In this document: positions 42,739 through 51,364 of the stretch, piece after piece
How positions within the stretch are numbered: the first letter of the stretch is position 1
Layout of the letters: every line of letters starts with the position of its first letter
NCBI GenBank assembly: GCA_016125185.1
Contig: WGMG01000006.1
Coordinates: 248,001-312,000 of the forward strand
Reading direction: 5' to 3'
Source of the DNA: Armatimonadota bacterium
GTDB taxonomy: Bacteria; Armatimonadota; Fimbriimonadia; Fimbriimonadales; Fimbriimonadaceae
Length of the DNA stretch: 64,000 nucleotides
Notes under the pieces: generated by a model
Told to the model about the DNA's origin: nothing
Databases searched by the model: none
What the model saw: only the letters and a program-made list of their open reading frames with translations
Position numbers and translations under genes: made by a program

Positions 42739-43323
42739 CTAAGCCTTCTTCTTGCCCTTGCGGATTTCGAAGCAGTTGCGGCAACGGGCTTCGTAACTCT
42801 CAGTTGCGCCGATGAGGACGATGGGGTCGTCCCAGTGAGCCGGCTTGCCGTCGACCATTCGATAGGTGTGTGATGCGGTTGCACCGCACTTCATGCAGAT
42901 AGCGCGGAGCTTGATGACCTCGTCGGCCACGGCGAGGAGAAAGGGCATGGGGCCGAAGGGTTGGCGTCGGAAATCTTGGTCGAGGCCGGCGCAGATGACG
43001 TCCATGCCTTTGTCTGCCATCTCGACGCACAGGTCGACAATCGAATTGTCAAAGAATTGGACTTCTTCGATGAGCAGCACTTGGGTTTCTTTTTTGACCT
43101 TGGCTCGGAGCTCGGCGACGTTTTTGGCGGTGTCAGCCTCGTGTTGAATGCCCATATGGGAGACGACCATGGTTTGGTGGTAACGGTCATCGACGCTGGG
43201 CTTGAATACTTGGACCCGCTTCTTGGCATAAAGGCTTCGGCGAGCAAGGCGGATGAGCTCCTCGCTCTTACCGGCGTACATGCTTCCGCATACTATGGTG
43301 AGTTTGCCCAGGGGTTTACTCAT
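42739..43323 (-). CDS. tdk: Thymidine kinase (type II)
   Basis: 194 residues: Walker A 'VCGSMYAGKSEELIRL' near the N-terminus, 'LLIEEVQFFD' with the catalytic Glu region, 'VICAGLDQDFRRQPFGPM' (lasso precursor region), and a zinc site from 'CMKCG' and 'CRNC'. It phosphorylates thymidine to dTMP in the salvage pathway. Its start overlaps the end of the upstream fmdB-like gene by 8 bp, so the two form an operon. Confidence 0.95.
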   Translation of the reverse strand: MSKPLGKLTIVCGSMYAGKSEELIRLARRSLYAKKRVQVFKPSVDDRYHQTMVVSHMGIQHEADTAKNVAELRAKVKKETQVLLIEEVQFFDNSIVDLCVEMADKGMDVICAGLDQDFRRQPFGPMPFLLAVADEVIKLRAICMKCGATASHTYRMVDGKPAHWDDPIVLIGATESYEARCRNCFEIRKGKKKA

Positions 43324-43642
43324 CGTCTCCTTTGCCCTCCATATCGGCTTCGAACATCGCTTCCATCTCGTCGCTTACGTCGTCATCGGTAGCCTTGCCC
43401 ATTTCGCGCATGAGGCTGCGCATCTCGGCTCCCGAATCGGGCTCGTCCATGAATTCTAACTGATCGGCGATGGCGTCGATGCGGTCATCTTCGCTTCGAT
43501 AGCGAGCAAATTTGCTAACGAGCTTGGCGACCTTGGCGCTTTTGCAGTTCGGGCAGATCACTTCTTCGGTTCCGGCGACGACTCCGACCAGGGTTGAGAA
43601 TTTGTTTTGGCAATCCTGGCACCGGTACTCATAGATGGGCAC
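43316..43642 (-). CDS. FmdB-type zinc-ribbon protein
   Basis: 108 residues from a GTG at 43642 ('PIYEYRCQDCQNKFSTLVGV'), with the second Cys pair in 'ICPNCKS'. This N-terminal zinc ribbon defines the FmdB regulatory-protein family. The C-terminus is acidic and Met-rich ('DEMEAMFEADMEGKGDDE'). Function is unproven in the family. The upstream region contains two heptamer arrays. Confidence 0.85.
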   Translation of the reverse strand: MPIYEYRCQDCQNKFSTLVGVVAGTEEVICPNCKSAKVAKLVSKFARYRSEDDRIDAIADQLEFMDEPDSGAEMRSLMREMGKATDDDVSDEMEAMFEADMEGKGDDE

Positions 43643-43664
43643 GGGGAGAGGATACCTTTGGAGG

Positions 43665-43706
43665 GCACAGAGCACAGAGCACAGAGCACAGAGTGCGGAG
43701 TGCTAG
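43665..43706. repeat. Tandem heptamer array GCACAGA
   Basis: Four exact GCACAGA units (43665-43692) followed by two degenerate units (gtgcgga, gtgctag). It starts 23 bp upstream of the fmdB-like start, in the divergent intergenic region. Confidence 0.9.
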
Positions 43707-43715
43707 CCTCCTTTC

Positions 43716-43777
43716 AGTTGGGAGTTGGGAGTTGGGAGTTGGGAGTTGGGAGTTGGGAGTTGGGAGTTGGGAGTTGG
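43716..43777. repeat. Tandem heptamer array AGTTGGG, about 8.9 copies
   Basis: Eight perfect AGTTGGG units from 43716 plus a partial one; another copy and a half recurs at 43812-43822 after a CCCCGAT/ATCGGGG hairpin (43778-43793). Perfect tandem units are prone to slippage. The array lies between the divergent starts at 43642 and 43899. Confidence 0.95.
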
Positions 43778-43898
43778 CCCCGATGAATCGGGGTCTTCGC
43801 TTCGCTACGAGAGTTGGGAGTTTTGACGTATCTTTTATTTGCAAACGTGATATAGTCTTGAAACCAGACGATAAGGGTCAAAGTCGGGCAATTGGGTT

Positions 43899-44483
43899 AT
43901 GGGCAGTTCAACGATCAGTATTTCGACTTCTTCGCAGGTGATCAACTATGCGACGCCGCTTCCTCCCGCTACGCTGCCCACGATTACAATCGACGGGACT
44001 CCTCTGGCGGCACCCAATAATCCATACTCTCCGACCGGATATCAGGTTGTGGTTTTCAACTCGACCAAGCCGGTCACCGATCCGACTGCGCTCCTTGCAA
44101 ACGTGGCTTTTGGGGTCGGGAACGATCCGGGCACGAACAGTTGGTGGAATACGTACCAGTACGTGTATTCGAACATGCTCTCGCTCATCCTCAACACGGG
44201 GAATATCGACGAGCAGTTTCTGCTGATCGTGAGTTTTGGGCTGGACAACAATATGCCGCCCACCAACGACATGCTTTCGACGATGCTGAACTTAGGCGCG
44301 AACGGGCAATTGCAGAAGTGGGAGACGACCTGTGACCCAGGTAGTCAAGTCGGGAATGCCAATAGCTGGGTTTCGTATCCAGCGAGCTACATCCTCGTCG
44401 GGTCGTCGGGATGGGGGTATGGCGAAGGCGAAGAGGCCTATCAGAATACAGCGGGCCCGTTGTCGCTGAATTACAGTTTTTAA
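43899..44483 (+). CDS. Hypothetical protein
   Basis: 194 residues beginning 'MGSSTISISTSSQVINYATP', with no signal peptide. It is rich in Asn, Ser, Thr, Pro and aromatic residues, with 'WWNTYQYVYSNMLSLILNTG' in the middle and a beta-like C-terminus 'GPLSLNYSF'. I recognise no family. It is followed 11 bp later by a glycosyltransferase gene, so they probably form one unit. AT-rich bases with a TTGACG (43823) and TATAGT (43851) precede it, but their 22-bp spacing is long for a promoter. Confidence 0.55.
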   Translation: MGSSTISISTSSQVINYATPLPPATLPTITIDGTPLAAPNNPYSPTGYQVVVFNSTKPVTDPTALLANVAFGVGNDPGTNSWWNTYQYVYSNMLSLILNTGNIDEQFLLIVSFGLDNNMPPTNDMLSTMLNLGANGQLQKWETTCDPGSQVGNANSWVSYPASYILVGSSGWGYGEGEEAYQNTAGPLSLNYSF

Positions 44484-44494
44484 GGAGGAAACAA

Positions 44495-45694
44495 ATGCTA
44501 CACGAGTCACCAAGTCCACTCTTACTCCCGCAGGAGGCCCCCCAGAAAGGGAGGCTGCTAGCGGTGGGACCCGGAGGGTTTGCGACGGGATTCGGTCGGG
44601 TATTCCGACGGGTTTTGGGGCATTTGTGCGACACGTTTGAAGTTGTGCATTTCTCGCCTAACTTGATTGAGGAGCCGTTGCCAGGCCCCTATCCGGTCCT
44701 GCCTCGCCAAGTTCGGGGCGATGTGTTTGGCCGCGAGGCACTGCCGGAAATTTTGGATGAATTTGATCCTGACTTGGTTCTGCTGTTCCATGATCCGCCG
44801 TTTTGGAGCGTGCATCGGGAGACGATTGCGGCGCATCAGTCAAAATCGGGCGGGCGGCCATTCTGCGCTTTCTACTGTCCGATCGAGTGGCCAGACATCA
44901 ATCCCGAGATTTTGCGCGGCATGAAGGGTGTCGACCTTCTGGTCCTGTACACGCGATTTGGCCTTGAGGTGACGATGTCGGCGTTTCGGGAAAGTCCCTC
45001 GGAGATGCCACCGGCGGCGATTATTCCGCATGGGGTGGATACCGAGATTTTTCGACCTTTGTTCGGCGGTTCTCGGCGGCAAGCTAAACGGCATCTCTTT
45101 CCTTCTCAGCCCGAACTTTGGGACTCCTTCATGGTCTTGAATGCCAATCGGAACTGTCCTCGTAAACGACTGGACCTGACGATGGAGGCGTTCGCCCTGC
45201 TGACGCTACGGCACAGTGACCTTTATCTGTATCTGCATACCGGCATGGAGGATTGCGGAATCGACGTTCTGGATTATGCGGAGCAGTTGGGAATCCGGGA
45301 CCGACTGGTGGTGACGCATATGGATCCGAAACAGCCGCAACTCTGCGACGAGGAACTGAATCTGATCTATAACGCCTGCGACATTGGGCTGAACACGTCG
45401 TCCGGGGAGGGGTGGGGCTTGGTGTCGTTCGAACATGCGGCGACGGGTGCGCCGCAGATCGTGCCCGGGCACACGGCCTGCCGCGAGAATTGGCTTGGTC
45501 GTGCCGAGGTTTTGCCGGTCGAAGACGGCTTGGTGTCGGTCGAGGATATTGCCGAGGCGATCGAACGGCTGTACCTGGATCGCGGCTTGCGCCGGACGCT
45601 ATCGGATATTGGGCTGGAGTACGTCCACGAGCCACGGTTCGAGTGGTGCCGAATCGGGGAAGAGTGGCGACGACTGTTGCTTTCGGCGCTTTAG
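44495..45694 (+). CDS. GT4-like glycosyltransferase
   Basis: The ATG at 44495 has an excellent ribosome-binding site (AAGGAGG, 5 bp spacing); the frame continues upstream inside the previous gene. 399 residues with GT-B features: 'RLLAVGPGGFATGFGRVFRR', 'IIPHGVDTEIFRPLF', 'NANRNCPRKRLDLTMEAFAL' and 'TSSGEGWGLVSFEHAATGAP' (donor-site ExxxxxxxE). Cytosolic; acceptor unknown. The preceding hypothetical protein may be a substrate or partner (inference). Confidence 0.85.
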   Translation: MLHESPSPLLLPQEAPQKGRLLAVGPGGFATGFGRVFRRVLGHLCDTFEVVHFSPNLIEEPLPGPYPVLPRQVRGDVFGREALPEILDEFDPDLVLLFHDPPFWSVHRETIAAHQSKSGGRPFCAFYCPIEWPDINPEILRGMKGVDLLVLYTRFGLEVTMSAFRESPSEMPPAAIIPHGVDTEIFRPLFGGSRRQAKRHLFPSQPELWDSFMVLNANRNCPRKRLDLTMEAFALLTLRHSDLYLYLHTGMEDCGIDVLDYAEQLGIRDRLVVTHMDPKQPQLCDEELNLIYNACDIGLNTSSGEGWGLVSFEHAATGAPQIVPGHTACRENWLGRAEVLPVEDGLVSVEDIAEAIERLYLDRGLRRTLSDIGLEYVHEPRFEWCRIGEEWRRLLLSAL

Positions 45695-45695
45695 G

Positions 45696-46760
45696 CTAGT
45701 TTTTTGCTAGGTGAAGTATGTACGTCGAAATAACGCTTCGCGTGGACACAAACCGTGACTCGTCGCGGTCAGTTATTTCTTCGTCTCCACCCATTTCGAA
45801 GGCCAAATCGCCACGATCATTTGCATCGACGGCTCCTTCGTACATCGTCTTTAATGTTGTAACTTTATTGGCTAGACTTGGACATATTTTAATGAGTGGC
45901 ACCGGGTTGCCAAGATCATTCCACAGGCAGGGATAGTTGAAGATTTTGTCGTCGGACTTCTTTTCGCGTTGAAATCCGAAGAACCAGGCTTTTCCGTCTA
46001 GATGAAATCTCACTAGATCGAACGATGCATGATCAAAGCGTAGCGGCTTTCCGGTTGGGTCAAGGTAGACGAACGCATTGCCTTCGGAGACGATCATAGA
46101 ACCGTCCTCATACACGTGTTTGGGGTCTGCTACCGGCGCATGGTAGACGATCTCGGGATTGCCTGAACCATGAATCCTTACGACTTCCGACTCATGCATC
46201 TCATCTTGATGAGAGTAAGCCAGGTATCCCTCGCAACCGGTCACACTGTCCGCTGGAACAATCTTCGAGAGGAGGTGGATTTCAGGCTTGTCGCTTTTGT
46301 TGGTATAGATTCCGTATTGGCTAACGTAGTAGCGGTTCATCGTATCGCAGATTCGCAGCGGGCGCAAGACCACGTTTCTTCCATCAATTGGAGCCTGAAT
46401 GACCTGCTTGTCGAGAAACTTGGCGGGTTGGTTATCCTTGGTTAGGAAGCCATTGACCGGAAAGTCCTTCAATTGGCCATTGGACAGTATCTTGAGTTTT
46501 GGAATTTCAACTTGATAGCCCTGTAGGTCTCCCCATGACGGGTACTTTGCCTCTCTGGCGTCCATTTCGTTACCGCGGTATCCAGCGAAATCGGCTGATT
46601 GAATCAGCACATCTCCATTGGGAGCCACTTGAAAGAGACGGCCCTTTACGCTTGTCTCGAAAGTGAAATGCGGACAGTCGGTGGGGATCGGCCCTGCAGA
46701 GGGTTTCGAACATCCGACCCCAAGGATGATGGCCATGATGGCTGCGTACCGGATCTTCAT
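45696..46760 (-). CDS. Lipoprotein of unknown function
   Basis: 354 residues from the ATG at 46760 with a lipobox ('MKIRYAAIMAIILGVGCSKP'). The body looks propeller-like, with short repeated strand pairs ('LFQVAPNGDVLIQS', 'LKILSNGQLKDFPV'). It overlaps the upstream gene by 4 bp. The two proteins share layout and phrases such as 'NGQL', suggesting divergent paralogues. Convergent with the 44495 glycosyltransferase gene, ending 1 bp from its stop. Confidence 0.65.
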   Translation of the reverse strand: MKIRYAAIMAIILGVGCSKPSAGPIPTDCPHFTFETSVKGRLFQVAPNGDVLIQSADFAGYRGNEMDAREAKYPSWGDLQGYQVEIPKLKILSNGQLKDFPVNGFLTKDNQPAKFLDKQVIQAPIDGRNVVLRPLRICDTMNRYYVSQYGIYTNKSDKPEIHLLSKIVPADSVTGCEGYLAYSHQDEMHESEVVRIHGSGNPEIVYHAPVADPKHVYEDGSMIVSEGNAFVYLDPTGKPLRFDHASFDLVRFHLDGKAWFFGFQREKKSDDKIFNYPCLWNDLGNPVPLIKICPSLANKVTTLKTMYEGAVDANDRGDLAFEMGGDEEITDRDESRFVSTRSVISTYILHLAKN

Positions 46761-47926
46761 TCGCCCTTCCTCAAAATGACGACGTGCCAAAATCCATTTC
46801 TTCTTTGAGTCCCGTACATATTGCCTCTATCGTCGAGGTACCTAATATTTAGGTCGATATACGGTCCGAGTAGCGGCTGAAAATCGAACCACTTGCCATT
46901 TTGGACCAGCGCTAAGCAAAAGTCATACGGAATTGTAAAGTGACCAAGCTTTGAGGGGTGAAGGCGACTGTATTCCATCACATAGTCTCCGTGCGAGTTC
47001 GGAGACAGGTCGTTTATCGAAATCACATTTGGAGGAACGCCGACTTGTTCAAAATGGCCAGTCTGGGTGTATCGGTAGACGGGAGGCTGGGGCAGTGTTC
47101 GGGAAGCAAAGTACGCAGCATTTGGGGAAAGGGCCATAAATGATCCATCTACACCAGCAGGTAACTCGATTGGATTGATGCTTCCGTTTACCAAGGTGGC
47201 AAAAGTGTGGCTCTCGGTTTTCCAGATCGAGTCTGAGTAACTGTTTTCTCGAAGGACCGTTCCCATTCCCGTGGAGCCGCCAGAGACGCTATAGTTCTTG
47301 GTTGCAACCTGTTCAGTGGGCTTGTCCAGTCTCCACACTCGTGGTCCACGGTCAAAGTAGGACAGGACTTCATTAGTTACACGAATTTCCGGCACGGTTC
47401 CTTGGGAGTTTTCGAAGACACCTCTTCGGACTTCATCGTTCTTGAACTGTCTTTCTCCAATCGTGATATTGGGATTATCCTTGGAGTTTGTCAGGACGAC
47501 TAGTTGACCATTTGGAGTGAGCTTAACGACATCTGTGGTTAGGAAGTCCTTGATTGAGCCATCCCGTCTACGTAGACGGTAAACGGGGGCGGCCAGATCA
47601 GCGGTAGTCCGGTCAAAGCCGTCGATATCCTTGTATGGCTTCCCAACGGGCTCGTTCCCAAACCATTTCATGAGGATATCGCCAGCCTCGGAAACACTCA
47701 ATATCTCGCCGATTCCCAAGTCAATGGGTTTGTAGTGAAGTTGGCGTGGATCTCCTTCTTCTAGCTTTGGTCCAGGAATTGGGCCAAGGGTTCCCTTTTG
47801 GAATTGCTTGTAGTACTCAGCTTCTTTCGCACTATAGGAGTTTTTGGTGCGATAGACATACCAGGCAAATGCGCCCACAAGACATGCCGTAATGGCTCCA
47901 ATTCTGGCTAGCGACTGTCTCTTCAT
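46757..47926 (-). CDS. Membrane-anchored exported protein of unknown function
   Basis: 389 residues with one N-terminal anchor ('RIGAITACLVGAFAWYVYRT') and a large extracytoplasmic beta-rich domain, again propeller-like ('IGEILSVSEAGDILMKWFG', 'VKLTPNGQLVVLTN'). Probable paralogue and operon partner of the following lipoprotein gene. No catalytic motif seen. Confidence 0.6.
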   Translation of the reverse strand: MKRQSLARIGAITACLVGAFAWYVYRTKNSYSAKEAEYYKQFQKGTLGPIPGPKLEEGDPRQLHYKPIDLGIGEILSVSEAGDILMKWFGNEPVGKPYKDIDGFDRTTADLAAPVYRLRRRDGSIKDFLTTDVVKLTPNGQLVVLTNSKDNPNITIGERQFKNDEVRRGVFENSQGTVPEIRVTNEVLSYFDRGPRVWRLDKPTEQVATKNYSVSGGSTGMGTVLRENSYSDSIWKTESHTFATLVNGSINPIELPAGVDGSFMALSPNAAYFASRTLPQPPVYRYTQTGHFEQVGVPPNVISINDLSPNSHGDYVMEYSRLHPSKLGHFTIPYDFCLALVQNGKWFDFQPLLGPYIDLNIRYLDDRGNMYGTQRRNGFWHVVILRKGE

Positions 47927-48048
47927 GGATAAAACCTGAGATGAAATTATACAGACTATTTGGATTAGGCATGCTTTGCGAATTTTTGCCTGCGGAGTGG
48001 AATTCTAGCATTAGGTTTAGCTGATCCACTGTAAACTGTACGGAGATC

Positions 48049-48702
48049 ATGACTGCCGCTCTTGCTTTTTTCATCGTTGTCGGTCAGGCGAAAGGAAAGC
48101 CAAAGACTCCGCCCGCAAAACCCAAGACGTCGGTGACGCAGAAGAAGAAGGCTACCGCCCCGAAGACTTCCTCGACGAAGGTTTCGACGACCAAGAAGAC
48201 CACTGCGGCTCCGGCCAAGGTGGCCGCGCCATCGAACAAGATCGTTTTGGGGTCGGATGTGGATACGATTGCGCGGGTACGGCCTGGGCACTATGTCGCG
48301 GATCGCGATGTGCGGACGCTGCCGAAGTTGCATGATGTCTCGAACGATCAGTTGAACGTGTTTTCGGGCAAGGTTTACGTGATTCCGGCAGACGAAAAAG
48401 CGTCGCCGCAAATCTTCAACTTTGTCGGTGGTCGGCAGCGACTGTTCAATTCGGAGAAGGGGACGGTCGAGGTTGGGCAGTCGCTTTACGACTTCGTGCA
48501 TTCGCAGGATGCGAAGTCGGATATCCGGGTGGCCGATCCAACGGCGGCAAATTTTGAGGTTTTGTTGCCGAAGGAAGCGAAGAAGCTGGACGGATTCTCA
48601 GGCACGATTACCTACTTCGTGCAGGACATGAAGCCGGAGCAGTCTTTGACGCTGACCTTGAAGTCTGGGAAGGTCGTCGGGTCTTCGCGTCCGCTGTCTT
48701 AG
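48049..48702 (+). CDS. Exported protein with Lys/Thr/Pro-rich N-terminal segment
   Basis: 217 residues. A short hydrophobic N-terminus ('MTAALAFFIVVGQAKG') leads into about 50 residues dominated by Lys, Thr, Ser, Ala and Pro, then a compact beta-rich domain ('IVLGSDVDTIARVRPGHYVA' to 'SLTLTLKSGKVVGSSRPL'). The linker composition strongly resembles the secreted protein at 48943-49293. Function unknown. Confidence 0.55.
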   Translation: MTAALAFFIVVGQAKGKPKTPPAKPKTSVTQKKKATAPKTSSTKVSTTKKTTAAPAKVAAPSNKIVLGSDVDTIARVRPGHYVADRDVRTLPKLHDVSNDQLNVFSGKVYVIPADEKASPQIFNFVGGRQRLFNSEKGTVEVGQSLYDFVHSQDAKSDIRVADPTAANFEVLLPKEAKKLDGFSGTITYFVQDMKPEQSLTLTLKSGKVVGSSRPLS

Positions 48703-48887
48703 ATGGCGCGGTGCGGCTAAGATACAATCGCCCCTTCAGGGCTCAAAATTGGTTTCAAGGAAACCGGTAGCCCGCGGCTCATTGGATGCGAGCAAATCTG
48801 AAAAGTGTCTCACCTGTGCTTTTTGGGCATGGGCTTTCTGCTGAGCACGAATCTCACTATGGATAGGAAGGGACAAAACGGCCAGGC

Positions 48888-48918
48888 AAAAAAAGACCCC
48901 GGCTGCGGCAAGCCGGGG
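48888..48918 (-). terminator. Rho-independent terminator of the 48943-49293 gene
   Basis: On the minus strand CCCCGGCT/AGCCGGGG (8 bp, 6-base loop) is followed by TC and seven T's. It starts 25 bp after the stop codon at 48943. Confidence 0.9.
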
Positions 48919-48942
48919 CGAAGGAATGGTTAAGATAGGAGG

Positions 48943-49293
48943 TTAGTGCGACTTCTTGGGAGCGCTCGGAGCGGTCGTCGCCTTCTTGGCAGCCGGCTTA
49001 GTGGCAGTCTTTGCCATCGGCTTGGTTGAAGATTTCTTGGAAGTTGTCTTAGTGGTCGCCTTGTGAGCAGTCGCCTTGTGAGCGGTGGCCTTGGTGGACT
49101 TCGTCGACTTGGTCGTCTTCGTGGTCTTGCTGGACTTGGTCGTCGACTTGGTGGTCTTCGTCGTCTTGGTGGTTGCCTTCACGGCCGGCTTCTTGGCCGG
49201 AGTTTTCGTCGTGGAGGTCTTGGTGGAGCCCTGCGCGAAACTCATTGCCATGGCGGCGGCAAGGATCAAAGATGAGATTATTTTGGTACTCAT
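48943..49293 (-). CDS. Secreted Lys/Thr/Ser-rich low-complexity protein
   Basis: 116 residues: a signal peptide ('MSTKIISSLILAAAMAMSFA') followed by almost pure Lys-Thr-Ser-Ala repeats ('TTKTTKTTKSTTKSSKTTKT', 'KATAHKATAHKATTKT'). The composition resembles histone H1 C-terminal tails, but the signal peptide argues for export, where polycations bind nucleic acids, teichoic-like polymers or lipopolysaccharide. The clear terminator downstream supports a real gene. Function unknown. Confidence 0.7.
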   Translation of the reverse strand: MSTKIISSLILAAAMAMSFAQGSTKTSTTKTPAKKPAVKATTKTTKTTKSTTKSSKTTKTTKSTKSTKATAHKATAHKATTKTTSKKSSTKPMAKTATKPAAKKATTAPSAPKKSH

Positions 49294-49471
49294 GTTCGAA
49301 TGGATATTACATTACCTTCGAGGCTTTAGTTCCAACAAATTTCGAAATTTTCAAAAAACTTTTGTCCTGGCAATGTGATCAGGTTCAAGAGCGGTTGGGA
49401 CTGCCTTGAAAATGGCCTGGAAACGGGTACAACGATCTGTTGATTTTTGATTTCTCGACAGGTGGCGATCG

Positions 49472-50185
49472 ATGAATGTTCGGGCTCTGGCGGCACCGGG
49501 CATTGGCGCAGTGAAAGATAACTGGCGGCCGATCGTACTGATTCAGATTTGCTTTGTCGTGTTCGTTGCCCTGTTCTACTCCTTACCCTCGCTCCAGTCC
49601 TTGCCGGATCGGATTTCTGATTTTCGAGCCGCTGTGACGAGACCGGTTTTTGTGATCGGATCGATTTGGCTCGTCAGCATTCTGGTTCCTGAGATCGCCA
49701 AGCGGCTGACCGGTCAAAAGCCGATTCCGCTAACCTGGAAAGACGTCGTTCTACGAATGGTGTACTTTGCGGTGGTGGGCATGGCGGTCGACTCGCTTTA
49801 TAACTGGATGGATGTAGCCTACGGAGCGTCGAATGCGGCGCATGGGCTCAATTATTCGGCGGTGGTGAAGAAGATCTTGACGGACCAGTTCGTGTTCTCT
49901 CCGCTGGTTTCGATGCCGCTGGCGGCGCTGACGTTTTTATATCAGGACAGCGGATTTTCGGCTTCCTCTTCGATGGACCGCTTGCGGCGCGGTGAGTTCT
50001 GGAAACGATTTTTCCCGCTGCTGATGACTTGTTGGATGTACTTTGGGCCGGTGACGATCGCGATGTATTGCCTTCCGGTCGGACTAATTTTTCCCGTGGC
50101 AATGACTGCCAACGCGGCGTGGGGCATTATTGTGGTGGCAGTGGGAACACATGGGGGCGATGTGCCGGAGGGAGGAGTGACATGA
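49472..50185 (+). CDS. Multi-pass membrane protein, weakly Mpv17/PMP22-like
   Basis: 237 residues with four to six transmembrane helices. The second half ('KKILTDQFVFSPLVSMPLAA', 'FWKRFFPLLMTCWMYFGPVT') recalls the Mpv17/PMP22 pattern DQ...P...W..WP, but key residues differ and I hold this loosely. Its last codons overlap the DUF554 gene (ATGA). Confidence 0.6.
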   Translation: MNVRALAAPGIGAVKDNWRPIVLIQICFVVFVALFYSLPSLQSLPDRISDFRAAVTRPVFVIGSIWLVSILVPEIAKRLTGQKPIPLTWKDVVLRMVYFAVVGMAVDSLYNWMDVAYGASNAAHGLNYSAVVKKILTDQFVFSPLVSMPLAALTFLYQDSGFSASSSMDRLRRGEFWKRFFPLLMTCWMYFGPVTIAMYCLPVGLIFPVAMTANAAWGIIVVAVGTHGGDVPEGGVT

Positions 50186-50907
50186 GGGGAACGCTACTGA
50201 ATACGGCGACGGTGACAGTGGGCTCGCTGATCGGGCTTGCGATTGGGAAGTTTATTCCGGCCGATGCGCAGGGAATTGCGCTGAACGGGTTGGGGCTTGT
50301 GGTGGTGGGCATCGGCGTCAAGATGTTTTTGGGTTCGAAGAACACGCTGATCGTGGCGGGCTCCATCGCGCTAGGCGGCATTTTGGGTTACTTGCTCCAC
50401 ATTCAGACCGGGTTGGACCAATTGGCAATTTGGGTAAAGACCTCGGTTGGTGGCGGCGGTCGGTTTAGCGAGGGTCTGGTGGCGGCGGTGGTGCTATTCT
50501 GCGTGGGACCGATGACCATCTTGGGATGCTTGCAGGATGGGCTGGAAGGGAAGAGCGAACTGCTTGCGCTGAAGTCGACGATGGACGGGGTGGCGGCGCT
50601 GTTCTTTACGGTCGCCTACGGCGTTGGCGTGCTGTTTTCGGCGGCGTTCGTGCTGATCATCCAAGGCGCTTTGACGCTGGCGGCCAAGCCGCTGTCGTTT
50701 TTGCGCGAGGATTCGGAGCTCTTGGCCGAGTTTGAGGGGACAGGCGGGCCGATTATGATTGCGATTGCTCTGTCGCTATTGGATGTGAAACGGCTTCCGA
50801 CGGCAAACTATCTTCCGGCGCTGTTGCTTGCGCCTCTGACGGTGCTGGCTGTCCGCCGTCTTTCTTCTCGTCGTGCGGGTGCCGAGTCCATGAAATCAGA
50901 AGCATAA
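50182..50907 (+). CDS. DUF554 family membrane protein (YdfK-like)
   Basis: 241 residues from the ATG at 50182. Family features: 'MRGTLLNTATVTVGSLIGLA', 'LFCVGPMTILGCLQDGLEG' and 'ALKSTMDGVAALFFTVAYGV', with about seven helices. Function uncharacterised. It is translationally coupled to the previous gene. Its last 155 bp lie opposite the 3' end of lspA. Confidence 0.9.
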   Translation: MRGTLLNTATVTVGSLIGLAIGKFIPADAQGIALNGLGLVVVGIGVKMFLGSKNTLIVAGSIALGGILGYLLHIQTGLDQLAIWVKTSVGGGGRFSEGLVAAVVLFCVGPMTILGCLQDGLEGKSELLALKSTMDGVAALFFTVAYGVGVLFSAAFVLIIQGALTLAAKPLSFLREDSELLAEFEGTGGPIMIAIALSLLDVKRLPTANYLPALLLAPLTVLAVRRLSSRRAGAESMKSEA

Positions 50908-51364
50908 CCATCGCGACGGTGATGCAGGAGTCGGCGACATTGAAGACGGGGAAGTCGTTCATCCGTCCGTGCGTGATGTTGGCCAGGCGAACCAGAAACA
51001 TATCGGTGACGCCCATGTCGCTGTGGAAGAGCCGGTCGTAAAGGTTGCCGATCGCGCCGCTGGCGAGGAGCCCGAGCGCGACGCTTCCCCAACGAGATTC
51101 GTTGGGGTTTTTGTAGATCGAACGGATGGCCACGATGGCGATGGCAATCGCGATGGGGGTCATCAGAAGTGCAGTGCCCTGGAGCAGACCAAACGCGATA
51201 CCCTTGTTGTAGGTCAGCGTGATCTCGAAGACGCCGGGCCAAGGTCCACCAGGCCAGGATTCGCCGGGGCGGAGCGCGCCACGAACCCAGGCCTTAACGG
51301 CCTGGTCGAGGATAACCGTCAGGATGAAGACGGACCAGAAGATAACGAGGCGACTTTTGTTCAA
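50753..51364 (-). CDS. lspA: Lipoprotein signal peptidase (signal peptidase II)
   Basis: 203 residues. Family motifs are present: 'LDQAVKAWV', 'TYNKGIAFGLLQG', 'ASGAIGNLYDRL' (first catalytic Asp) and 'FPVFNVADSCIT' (second catalytic Asp), with four transmembrane helices. It cleaves prolipoproteins at the lipobox Cys, matching the many lipoproteins here. The last about 40 residues are a charged, Pro/Ser/Ala-rich tail absent from normal LspA and encoded antisense to the DUF554 gene. It overlaps ileS by 4 bp; ileS-lspA is a common gene pair. Confidence 0.93.
   Translation of the reverse strand: MNKSRLVIFWSVFILTVILDQAVKAWVRGALRPGESWPGGPWPGVFEITLTYNKGIAFGLLQGTALLMTPIAIAIAIVAIRSIYKNPNESRWGSVALGLLASGAIGNLYDRLFHSDMGVTDMFLVRLANITHGRMNDFPVFNVADSCITVAMVMLLISWTRHPHDEKKDGGQPAPSEAQATAPEDSLPSEAVSHPIATEQSQS

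Noticed and set aside
43665-43822. Possible CRISPR array
   Set aside because: The repeats are contiguous 7-bp units with no spacers, and no cas gene is nearby.
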